Assembly: GCA_964577115.1 (NCBI GenBank)
Contig: CAZNXJ010000004.1
Coordinates: 124,001 to 188,000, forward strand
Source: CAZNXJ01 sp964577115
Lineage (GTDB): Bacteria; Planctomycetota; Planctomycetia; Pirellulales; Pirellulaceae
DNA: 64,000 bases
Direction of reading: 5' to 3'
Notes under the pieces: generated by a model
What the model was told of the DNA's origin: nothing
Seen by the model: only the letters and a program-made list of their open reading frames with translations
The model's database searches: none
Translations under genes and position numbers: made by a program
In this document: positions 25,933 through 34,622 of the stretch, one piece after another
Layout: each line of letters starts with the position of its first letter
Numbering within the stretch: the first letter of the stretch is position 1

Positions 25933-28431
25933 ATGGCCTGCTCGCACGCAGCGCGACGTTTTCTCTACCTGTTGCTCGGATTCGTGGCGCTGACGTCGGC
26001 GACACAGTACGTCGATGCCCAAATTGTCGTCCTCCCCTCAGAGCTGACACTGGACCGCCCCGGCCAGCAGCACGGCGTACTCGTACACCTGGAGCACTCC
26101 CGCGGCCCGGGACCGCAGCTCTCCGATGGCCTCGCGTGGCAGTCCAGCAATCCTTCGATTGCCACGGTCGAAAACGGGCTGATACGCGCCGTCGGTGACG
26201 GCCAAGCGGAGATTCGTGTGCAGTCAGCAAATGGAAGTGCGACGGTAGCGGTAACGGTGACGGGTAGCGGCGAGTCGCACGCGGTTAGCTTTCGCAATGA
26301 CATCCAGCCAATCCTTGCCAAGGCAGGCTGCAACTCCGGAGCGTGCCATGGCGCGCTGGCCGGCAAAGGCGGCTTCAAGCTGTCACTGCGAGGATATGAC
26401 ACGGCGAGCGATTACTTTGCGATCGCTCAGCAGGCGCGCGGGCGGCGAATCGAACTGGCCGATCCAGGACGCAGTTTGCTACTCGCGAAACCCTCCGGTG
26501 GGATCCCGCACAAAGGCGGAGTCCGTTTTGAAACGGATTCCCGCGAGTACGAGCTGATCGCGCAGTGGATTTCTGCCGGTGCTGCAGCACCGGCAGAATG
26601 CGATCCGCGTGTCGAGCGGCTGGAGGTGCTGCCGTCCCTCGCCGTACTCGAACCTGGAAAAACACAGCAGATGCTCGTCCGCGCTTTTTACTCCGACGGC
26701 CACGTTCGCGACGTCACGCGCTGGGCAAAATTCACCTCGACGAATGAAAGCGTAGCGACGATCGATGAATCGGGACGCGTCCACGTCGTCGGACATGGTG
26801 AGGGCGCGGTGACAGCATGGTTCGACAGCAAGATCGTGATCGCTCGTATCACCTCGCCTTTCCCCAATACGATCTCCCCGGCGGAATTCGCTGAGGCACC
26901 ACGGCGGAACTTTATTGACGAGTTGGTGCTACATCAGCTCGAGCGGCTGAACCTTCCTCCGTCGCCCCGATCGTCCGACGAGCAGTTCATTCGCCGCGCG
27001 TTTCTCGACACAATCGGCACCCTGCCCACCGCGGAAGAAGTTCGCGAGTTCCTCCGCGATACCGCTCCGGATAAACGCGACCGCTTGATCGACGATCTGC
27101 TGGCGCGACCGGAATTCGTGGATTACTGGAGTTACCGGTGGTCCGACATGCTGCTGATTAATGGGCGTCTGCTGCGCCCTCAGGCGGTCAGGGCCTATTA
27201 CACGTGGGTCCGCGGACATGTCGCGGCGAACACGCCTTGGGATCAATTCGTGCGCGAGATCATTACGGCAAAGGGCAGTAGCTTTGAGAACGGTGCAACG
27301 AACTTCTATGCGCTGCATCAGGATCCAGAAAGCATGACCGAAAACGTTGCGCAAGCGTTTCTCGGCCTCTCAATTGGGTGCGCGAAGTGCCACAACCACC
27401 CACTCGAAAAATGGACCAACGATCAGTACTACGCGATGGCCAATCTGTTCGCCCGCGTGCGTGCCAAGGGGTGGGGTGGCGATACGCGGGGCGGCGACGG
27501 TCGGCGCACGCTGTACGTGGTGTCGCGGGGCGAGCTGATCCAGCCACTGACCGGAAAACCGCAGCCGCCCACACCGCTCGACGGCGAACCGCTCGCGTTC
27601 GACGATCCAGGAGACCGCCGCGAACATCTCGCCCGGTGGCTGACCGCACCAGACAATCCGTACTTTGCACGCTCGATCACGAATCGCATTTGGGCCAACT
27701 TCTTTGGCGTCGGGCTCGTCGAACCGGTGGATGATATGCGCGTGTCCAACCCGGCCACCAACGAACAGCTCCTATCGGCCGCTGCGCAGTATTTAATCGA
27801 TCAGCAGTTCGACCTTAAAAAGCTCATGCGCGCCATTCTTCAGTCCGAGACGTACCAGCGTACGAGCGACCCGCGGCCAGAGAACGCAAACGAACAGCGT
27901 TTCTACTCGCACTACTATCCCAAGCGTCTGATGGCCGAAGTCATCCTCGACGCAATCTCGCAAGTCACCGGCACGCCAACGGCTTTCACGCAAATCGCCT
28001 ACGCCGGTGCCGACTTCGAGAAAACGGACGCGTACCCGACAGGAACACGCGCGGTGCAACTTCACGATGCAGCCGTATCGTCATACTTCCTCGATACGTT
28101 CGGACGCAATCAGCGCATGATCACTTGTGAATGCGAGCGTTCCAACGAGCCGAGTCTCGTGCAGGTACTGCACCTGTCGAACGGCGACACGATCAATCAG
28201 AAGCTGGCAACTCCCGGCAACCGGCTCGATCAGTTGCTCGAGCGTGGAGCAACCGACGAGCAGATCATCGAAGAAGTTTATCTCGGCGCGCTCGCACGGC
28301 TGCCTTCCGAATCCGAGCGGCAACAGTTGCTCGAAATCATCCGCCAAACCGCTCCGACCGAGCGCCGACAAGTCCTCGAAGACATGTATTGGTCAGTGCT
28401 GAGCAGCCGCGAATTTCTATTCAATCATTAA
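25933..28431 (+). CDS. DUF1549/DUF1553 protein with Ig-like (BIG_2) repeats and CxxCH
   Basis: 832 residues from the ATG at 25933, chosen because a signal peptide (RRFLYLLLGFVALTSATQYV) begins there; the frame opens at a TTG at 25819 with non-descript residues. Order: signal peptide (1-30), a BIG_2 Ig-like domain (about 32-115), a PSCyt-like segment with AGCNSGACHG, a second Ig-like domain (about 225-305), DUF1549 (about 320-530, containing IGCAKCHNHPLEKW), then DUF1553 (about 570-832). CxxCH suggests covalent haem, so it may be a periplasmic cytochrome. It follows the DUF1501 gene by 110 bases, the standard planctomycete pairing of unknown function. Confidence 0.92.
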   Translation: MACSHAARRFLYLLLGFVALTSATQYVDAQIVVLPSELTLDRPGQQHGVLVHLEHSRGPGPQLSDGLAWQSSNPSIATVENGLIRAVGDGQAEIRVQSANGSATVAVTVTGSGESHAVSFRNDIQPILAKAGCNSGACHGALAGKGGFKLSLRGYDTASDYFAIAQQARGRRIELADPGRSLLLAKPSGGIPHKGGVRFETDSREYELIAQWISAGAAAPAECDPRVERLEVLPSLAVLEPGKTQQMLVRAFYSDGHVRDVTRWAKFTSTNESVATIDESGRVHVVGHGEGAVTAWFDSKIVIARITSPFPNTISPAEFAEAPRRNFIDELVLHQLERLNLPPSPRSSDEQFIRRAFLDTIGTLPTAEEVREFLRDTAPDKRDRLIDDLLARPEFVDYWSYRWSDMLLINGRLLRPQAVRAYYTWVRGHVAANTPWDQFVREIITAKGSSFENGATNFYALHQDPESMTENVAQAFLGLSIGCAKCHNHPLEKWTNDQYYAMANLFARVRAKGWGGDTRGGDGRRTLYVVSRGELIQPLTGKPQPPTPLDGEPLAFDDPGDRREHLARWLTAPDNPYFARSITNRIWANFFGVGLVEPVDDMRVSNPATNEQLLSAAAQYLIDQQFDLKKLMRAILQSETYQRTSDPRPENANEQRFYSHYYPKRLMAEVILDAISQVTGTPTAFTQIAYAGADFEKTDAYPTGTRAVQLHDAAVSSYFLDTFGRNQRMITCECERSNEPSLVQVLHLSNGDTINQKLATPGNRLDQLLERGATDEQIIEEVYLGALARLPSESERQQLLEIIRQTAPTERRQVLEDMYWSVLSSREFLFNH

Positions 28432-28450
28432 TGATCGTGTTGCGCAAACG

Positions 28451-31279
28451 ATGAACAGTATGCAGCAGAACGTGAGCTACTTGCTCGTCGCGCTCGTAGG
28501 GTTTGGAATCGCCGTCTCTGCGCGGGCCGAGGAAAGGGCCCCCGATTTCACGAACGATGTCGCGCCGATTCTCCAAAAGTATTGTGCTGGCTGCCATAAC
28601 TCGGACGATCCCGAAGGAGGGCTCGCGCTCGACTCGTTCACGGAACTGGAAAAGGGCGGTGATCAGGGTCCCGCGGTGCTCGCCGGCCAGGCGGCTTCCA
28701 GTCGCCTGATTCGCATGCTGCGCGGCGAACTGGAGCCGAAGATGCCTCCCGAGGACAATGACGGGCCGAGCGACTCGGAGATTGCGGTGTTGGCGGCCTG
28801 GATCGATGCGGGAGCGCGTGGACCGAGTGGCCAGGAGCCCGATCCGCGGCAATTGAGGACTCCGCGCATTGAACCAGCGCAGGGAGCCGATGAACGTCTC
28901 ACAAGCTTCGCATTCGCACCCGACGGTACGCACGTGGCCGTGGGGCGCTTCGGCGAAGTCGAGCTGCGCGACGCGGATAGTGGGTCGGTCCTCCGAACAC
29001 TTTCCGGGCTGCCGGGCAAAGTGAACCGCATTCATTTCTCACGCGATGGCCGGTTGCTGGTGACCGCTTCCGGAATTGCCGGGCTGTATGGGCAGGCTAC
29101 GCTCTGGGACGTCGACACCGGCCGTCGTGTTGCGGCGTTCACGGCCCATCGGGATACGTTATACGACGCCGAACTCAGCCCGGACGCGCTGCTGCTGGTA
29201 ACGTGCAGCTATGATCACGAAATCATCGTGTGGGATGTAGCAACAGGTGCCGAGCTACGAAGGCTCGAGGGACACAACGGCGCTGTTTTCGATCTGGCAT
29301 TCCATCCCGACGGCAAGGTGCTGGCCAGTGCGAGCGCCGATGAAACCGTCAAGCTGTGGCGCGTCGACACCGGGCAACGTCTCGACACGCTCAGCCAGCC
29401 TGGAGCCGAACAGTACGTGGTCCGATTTACGCCCGACGGGCAGCGTATTGTCGCGGCGGGCGCGGACAATCGCATTCGCGTGTGGGATTTTGTTTCGCGC
29501 GACGAACCGCGTATCAATCCCTTACTGTTCGCTCGTTTCGCGCATGAACAATCGATCATCGAGCTCGTGTTTTCGGCCGATGGGCAACAGTTGCTCTCGG
29601 CATCCGAGGATCGCACGATCAAACTGTGGGAAGCCGGCGAATATACCGAACGGCACCTTTACGAAGCTCGCCCAGCGCAGGTCATAGGATTGGCCTTCCG
29701 ACCTACCGACTCCGGTCCTGAACCCTTCGTCGCGCAAATCGACAACGTCGTGACCTCGCTGCCGCTTGCACCGCTTGCCCAATCAAGTTCGCCGACGACC
29801 AGCCCTCATGTGCCGGCGCCGCATAGCGAGGCGACGGTGGATGCGATGAGCAAGCTAGAAGAATTGGAGCCGAACAACTCGCTTGAGCAGGCAATGGAGA
29901 TCCCTGTGCCGGCCAACATTACGGGACGTATCTCGCCGGCGGCCGGAGAAGCCCACGACGCTGATCTGTATCGTTTTACGACTGAGGCTGGTCTTCCGTG
30001 GGTGCTCGAGATCAATGCCGCTCGAAACGGCTCGCCCTTGGATTCGTACATCGAGGTACTGGACGAACACGGACGACCGATCGAACGCGTACTGCTTCAA
30101 GCGGTGCGAGACTCGTATTTCCAATTCCGTGGTAAGGACTCGAATATCAGTGACGACTTCCGTGTGTACAACTGGGAAGAGATGGAGCTGAACGAGTACC
30201 TGTACGCGGGCGGCGAGGTCGTGAAGCTATGGTTGTACCCGCGCGGCCCCGATTCGGGTTTCAAAGTGTACCCGGGTACGGGCAAACGCTACACCTATTT
30301 TGACACGACGGCTGTGAGCCATGCGCTGGGCGAGCCGTGCTACATTGTCGAACCGCACGCACCGCGCGAGTCGCTAATTCCTAACGGCCTCCCCGTCTTT
30401 CCCATCTATTTCGAAAACGACGATGACAGCCGGCGGCGCTACGGAGCCGATTCCCGCCTGACGTTTACCGCCCCACGCGCGGGAACGTATCTGGTGCGCG
30501 TCACGGATGCTCGCGGCTTTGGCGGTCCGGATTACCATTACGAGTTGACGATCCGGCCACGGCAACCCGATTTCACAGTGACGTTGGCAGGGACCGATGC
30601 AACCGTTAGTCCTGGCGGTGCACGCGAGTTTTCGGTGACAGCCGAGCGACTGGATGATTTCGAGGGGCCAATTCGTGTCGAGATCGACGGCCTTCCGCCC
30701 GGCTTTCATGTCACCTCGCCGGTGATCATTGAAGAGGGACAGAATACCGCGCTGGGGCTCATCTACGCTGACGCCGATGCCCCGGCTCCGACCGCAGAGA
30801 ACGCCGCCGCGAGCAAGGTGCGTGCGATCGCGGATGTCGGAGGTCGGACGCTCGTGAAAGACGTCAATTCGCTCGGCACATTAAAGCTTGGCGAGAAGAG
30901 CAAAGTCGCGGTCCGTGTCCTACCGGCCGACGAGGAGGCGGCGAAATCCGTCGCCCCCGATTCGCCGGAGCCGTGGGAATTGGTAATCCGTCCCGGGACA
31001 ACCGTGACGGCAAAGGTACGGATCGAGCGGAATGGATATGAGGGCCATGTCGTCTTCGGCCGCGAGGATTCGGGGCGGAATCTGCCGCACGGTGTGTACG
31101 TTGACAACATTGGCTTGAACGGGCTGATGATTCTTGAGGGGCAGAACGAGCGGACTATCTTCATCACGGCTGCAAAGGGAGTCGCTCCCACGACGCGCCT
31201 CTTCCATCTCCTCGCCCAAGTCGACGGCAACCAGGCCTCGTGGCCCGTTCTATTGCGCGTCGAGCCCGCGACGGAATAA
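28451..31279 (+). CDS. PSCyt1 cytochrome - WD40 propeller - PPC domain protein
   Basis: 942 residues. A signal peptide (about 1-26) leads into a planctomycete cytochrome C domain with YCAGCHN (Cys45, Cys48, His49). WD40 repeats span about 130-430 (for example SYDHEIIVWDVATG and SADETVKLWRVDTG). A bacterial pre-peptidase C-terminal (PPC) domain opens with EPNNSLEQAMEIPVPANITG near 475, and Ig-like beta regions complete the protein. It is exported and probably haem-bound; the propeller and PPC suggest binding to protein or polysaccharide. Only 19 bases separate it from the DUF1549 gene, so the three genes 24446-31279 are likely one operon. Enzyme activity is unknown. Confidence 0.9.
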   Translation: MNSMQQNVSYLLVALVGFGIAVSARAEERAPDFTNDVAPILQKYCAGCHNSDDPEGGLALDSFTELEKGGDQGPAVLAGQAASSRLIRMLRGELEPKMPPEDNDGPSDSEIAVLAAWIDAGARGPSGQEPDPRQLRTPRIEPAQGADERLTSFAFAPDGTHVAVGRFGEVELRDADSGSVLRTLSGLPGKVNRIHFSRDGRLLVTASGIAGLYGQATLWDVDTGRRVAAFTAHRDTLYDAELSPDALLLVTCSYDHEIIVWDVATGAELRRLEGHNGAVFDLAFHPDGKVLASASADETVKLWRVDTGQRLDTLSQPGAEQYVVRFTPDGQRIVAAGADNRIRVWDFVSRDEPRINPLLFARFAHEQSIIELVFSADGQQLLSASEDRTIKLWEAGEYTERHLYEARPAQVIGLAFRPTDSGPEPFVAQIDNVVTSLPLAPLAQSSSPTTSPHVPAPHSEATVDAMSKLEELEPNNSLEQAMEIPVPANITGRISPAAGEAHDADLYRFTTEAGLPWVLEINAARNGSPLDSYIEVLDEHGRPIERVLLQAVRDSYFQFRGKDSNISDDFRVYNWEEMELNEYLYAGGEVVKLWLYPRGPDSGFKVYPGTGKRYTYFDTTAVSHALGEPCYIVEPHAPRESLIPNGLPVFPIYFENDDDSRRRYGADSRLTFTAPRAGTYLVRVTDARGFGGPDYHYELTIRPRQPDFTVTLAGTDATVSPGGAREFSVTAERLDDFEGPIRVEIDGLPPGFHVTSPVIIEEGQNTALGLIYADADAPAPTAENAAASKVRAIADVGGRTLVKDVNSLGTLKLGEKSKVAVRVLPADEEAAKSVAPDSPEPWELVIRPGTTVTAKVRIERNGYEGHVVFGREDSGRNLPHGVYVDNIGLNGLMILEGQNERTIFITAAKGVAPTTRLFHLLAQVDGNQASWPVLLRVEPATE

Positions 31280-31338
31280 CCTCCAGTGATGAGCCGGTTG
31301 TGCCGTCTGTCTTGTACGGCTGAGTACGGAATCGAGCG

Positions 31339-34300
31339 TTACTCGCATTCGAGAGGAAAGACGAGTCGCGGGGCGAGGAAGACGAGGCGAGCGCTGACAT
31401 ACTTGAGAGGCAATCCGTACTGACGAGCAACCGCACTCCGATAGGCCTGCTGCTGAGGCCGGTAGTACTCGACGAGGCGTGCTAAATCGCGAGTCGGCTT
31501 GCTTCGCACGACGTCGGTCTTGAAATCGACGATGTCCGCGGCCACCACCTTCCCGCCGCGCTGCATTAGCACGAGCCGATCGATTGAACCGGAGACGAGC
31601 TCGTCGCCCGACGGCACCGCAAAGCGCCGCTCGTTGTATACCCGCAGCCCATCGAACGGCCCGCCGCAGCGGGAAATAAATTCGGGCTTGCTGTAGTACG
31701 ACCGCTGTAGAACCGCGGCGATCGCCGGCTCTTCGAGCATCGCTTCGAAATCGTCGAGGCACGGATCGATGTTGGCGCGATGAGCGACCAGGCGCAGCGC
31801 GAGCCGCTGAAGCGTTTCGCGATCGGGGCGTCCATCCTCCAGCCACTGAACCTGTTCGAACCAGGCGTGCACCAGCGTCCCTCGTTCGCGCGCCGTTGAA
31901 GGTTCGAGTTCCAGGAGGTCGCTCATGGAGACGCGACCTCCCCCCTCGAGGCCGCTCGGCGCAGCACGCCGCAGCGGAGCAGCCCCCGCGCTTGGCGCTG
32001 CGAATCGGATCGGCTCTTGTGAATCCACCCGCGGCACCTCGCGTCGCGGCTCGCAAGAGGCTCGCTTGTACCAATCCCGATCACCGTACTCGTAAAGGAC
32101 TGCTCCCGGGAGCGCGGGCACGTCGGGAGCCAAGCTCGCGCGTAAGCACCCAGCGACCGTCCGGGGAAGTTTGCGTTCGTTTTCCTTCGCCGGGCTGAGG
32201 ACGAGGTACAGCGCATGAGCCGCCCGTGTCAGTGCGACGTACAGGACACAGAGCGTCTCGATAACGGCCTCGCGCCGAGCGGCGTCGAACATTGCCTGCA
32301 TCCAATCGGGCAGCAGTTGCTGGATCGTCGCATTGCGGTACATGCATACCGCGTCGATCGGCTCGGCGACGTCCACCTGACGGACAACGTACGATTTCGG
32401 TTGTCCGACGAGGCTACCATCAAATTCCGTCGCGACGACGATATCGAATTCGAGGCCCTTCGATTGATGAACCGTCATCACGCGGACGCGTGCAGCCGAG
32501 GGATCGGCCACTCGCTGCGCATCCACAAAGCGTACGAAATCGCACGGCCGTAGCGTTGCTTCCGACTCATAGCCATAGGCCAGATCTACCAGCTGTTCGA
32601 GCCGGCTGCGGTCGCGTGCGCTGCAACACGAGTCGATCATCCGCACCCAGGTTCGCACGGCACTGCCATAGCCGGATTGCAGCAGTTGTTCGCGAAGCGA
32701 TTCGGCCAAGCGTTCGGCTGTCAGATCGTCGTGCCATGCCTGATAACCCAGCGCACGGCCCAGGGGTGAGGAGGCAACATGGAATCGCGAGACGGTATCG
32801 CCCGGATGGTCCGCCAAACGCAGCAACGCCAGCACGGCGCACACAGCCGCGGAATCGGTCAGCGGATTTCCCCCTTCCTCGCTGGCGGCGATGCCGAGCT
32901 GCTTGAGTTCAAAAATAATGCGCGCCGCGGTGGCGTTTGTGCGCGTGAGCACTCCGATCTCGCGCCCTGGACATTGTTCCACGAGTTGAGCAACGCGCGC
33001 CGCCACATGCCGGCAGGTCGCAACATCCTGATCTTCATCGGAATTTTCCGCCACTTCCATGCGGACGTAGCCGGGTTCCCCGGCATGGACGGTTGTGTGC
33101 GGCACGAACGCACTAACCCACTCCTGAACGGCCGGCGCTTCAGCTTCCAATTCCGGGTGCTGAGCGATGTGCGTAAACACATGATTGACGGTCTCGATCA
33201 CGGCCGGTGCCGACCGGCGGCTCTGCGACAGCGTCTGCCGTTCGAGCCCCTCCAGCTGGGCTTCAATCGCGGCAAAAATTTCCGAACGCCCACCGCGCCA
33301 GCCGTAAATGGCTTGTTTGCCATCGCCCACGCAGAAGAAAGAGCCTGGTTCGCCGCTCGCACCGTCAGCCGATTGCGTAACTCGCTCGGCAAGCGGCCTC
33401 AGCACACGCCACTGCCAGTACGAAGTGTCCTGGAATTCATCGAGCAGCAAATGGCCGATGTCGCCGTCCATTCGCAGCGGAATGCGGTCCAGCGACCGGA
33501 TCTCGCGCGACATCGCGAGGCTGCGCGTCACATCATCGAACGTCATCGCGCGGGCGGCTCGCTTACGCTGCTGATACGCTTCGTCGAACCGTGCCAGCAG
33601 CTCGTACGTAGCGACCGTCTGATACTTGAGCTGTTCGATGAAAAACGCGCGCGCGTGCTTCAGCAGCTTCTCGTATAGAGCCACCACGGGCTCGGGGATC
33701 GGCTTCTTGTAATACATCCGCGTCCCGTCACGGACTTTTGCGGCGAGCCCCTTACTGATAAATGTTTCCCAATCCGCGCAGCGCGCGTTCGCCACATCGG
33801 CGTCACGGGCCTTGGCCGCGCGCGAATCGGGAAGCTCGGCGGCTTCCAGTTGCTCGAGCACTTCATTCAGCGTTTCTGCGGTGAGCATCGAAACGCGTGG
33901 AAAGTTTTCCCAAGCCGATGGCTCGGTCGCGAGAAACACGGCGTACAGATCATCCACTGTCGCATGCAGCAGCTCGCTGATCGAACGCTTGGCTTCTCCC
34001 TTCGTCATCAAATGCAACAGCCGGGAGAGCTCCTGCGGATCCTCGTCGGCGAGCAACATTTCCATCGCTTCCCGGCGCAGCCGCTGGTCGACGTGTGGGT
34101 CGACGATCCGCCAGCCGGGCGGCATTCCAAGTTCCAAACTGAAACTGGTGGCTATCTGCGCAAAGAAGCTATCGAGCGTCCCGATGCGCAGGCGGTGGAG
34201 GTTGCGAGCCAACTTCGAAAGCAGCTCGAGGCAGTCCTCGCGCGTCAGCCGTTCGTCCCCCAGCGCCGCGGCCAGCTGTTTAACCTCCGACGGCTCAACG

Positions 34301-34485
34301 GCCGGGCGTGCCAATCGTTGGAGCACACGTTCGAGAATTTCACCCGCGGCCTTACGCGTGAACGTCGTCGCAAGGATCCGTTCGGGTTCCACCCCGGCGC
34401 GCAGCAGTGCGAGATAGCGCGTGGATAGCTGATATGTTTTTCCGGTCCCGGCTGAGGCGCGTATGACCGTATGAGGAAATGTCAT
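31339..34485 (-). CDS. addA: AddA-like helicase-nuclease (UvrD family with RecB-type nuclease)
   Basis: 1048 residues. An N-terminal UvrD/RecB-like helicase has Walker A RASAGTGKT (9-17), ATTFTRKAAGEI, LLLDEFQDTSYWQW, VGDGKQAIYGWRGG, VMTVHQSKGLEFD and VLYVALTRAAHAL, so all SF1 motifs are intact. The C-terminus is a RecB-family nuclease with GSIDRLV and the metal/catalytic ADIVDFKTD. Together with AddB it would process double-strand breaks for RecA loading, in the role of RecBCD. It is shorter than Bacillus AddA (about 1230). AAGGGA lies 5 bases before the ATG. The addB gene precedes it by 137 bases on the same strand, in the usual addB-addA order. The propeller/PPC gene is convergent. Confidence 0.88.
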   Translation of the reverse strand: MTFPHTVIRASAGTGKTYQLSTRYLALLRAGVEPERILATTFTRKAAGEILERVLQRLARPAVEPSEVKQLAAALGDERLTREDCLELLSKLARNLHRLRIGTLDSFFAQIATSFSLELGMPPGWRIVDPHVDQRLRREAMEMLLADEDPQELSRLLHLMTKGEAKRSISELLHATVDDLYAVFLATEPSAWENFPRVSMLTAETLNEVLEQLEAAELPDSRAAKARDADVANARCADWETFISKGLAAKVRDGTRMYYKKPIPEPVVALYEKLLKHARAFFIEQLKYQTVATYELLARFDEAYQQRKRAARAMTFDDVTRSLAMSREIRSLDRIPLRMDGDIGHLLLDEFQDTSYWQWRVLRPLAERVTQSADGASGEPGSFFCVGDGKQAIYGWRGGRSEIFAAIEAQLEGLERQTLSQSRRSAPAVIETVNHVFTHIAQHPELEAEAPAVQEWVSAFVPHTTVHAGEPGYVRMEVAENSDEDQDVATCRHVAARVAQLVEQCPGREIGVLTRTNATAARIIFELKQLGIAASEEGGNPLTDSAAVCAVLALLRLADHPGDTVSRFHVASSPLGRALGYQAWHDDLTAERLAESLREQLLQSGYGSAVRTWVRMIDSCCSARDRSRLEQLVDLAYGYESEATLRPCDFVRFVDAQRVADPSAARVRVMTVHQSKGLEFDIVVATEFDGSLVGQPKSYVVRQVDVAEPIDAVCMYRNATIQQLLPDWMQAMFDAARREAVIETLCVLYVALTRAAHALYLVLSPAKENERKLPRTVAGCLRASLAPDVPALPGAVLYEYGDRDWYKRASCEPRREVPRVDSQEPIRFAAPSAGAAPLRRAAPSGLEGGGRVSMSDLLELEPSTARERGTLVHAWFEQVQWLEDGRPDRETLQRLALRLVAHRANIDPCLDDFEAMLEEPAIAAVLQRSYYSKPEFISRCGGPFDGLRVYNERRFAVPSGDELVSGSIDRLVLMQRGGKVVAADIVDFKTDVVRSKPTRDLARLVEYYRPQQQAYRSAVARQYGLPLKYVSARLVFLAPRLVFPLECE

Positions 34486-34622
34486 CTCCGTCCCTTCCAG
34501 CGCATCGTCGTTGAGGAACTTTCACGCCGGTGAAAACCGTCCGCCGTCAAACCACGGCCGTTCGACACACCTGCGCCTGGATTGCTTCGCCCCTTGCCCC
34601 GCGCTCGCGACCGCGCCATGCC

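Noticed and set aside
31280..31338. Terminator between convergent genes
   Set aside because: Only a 5-base GCCGT/ACGGC pairing with a 9-base loop and no T-run; too weak to call.
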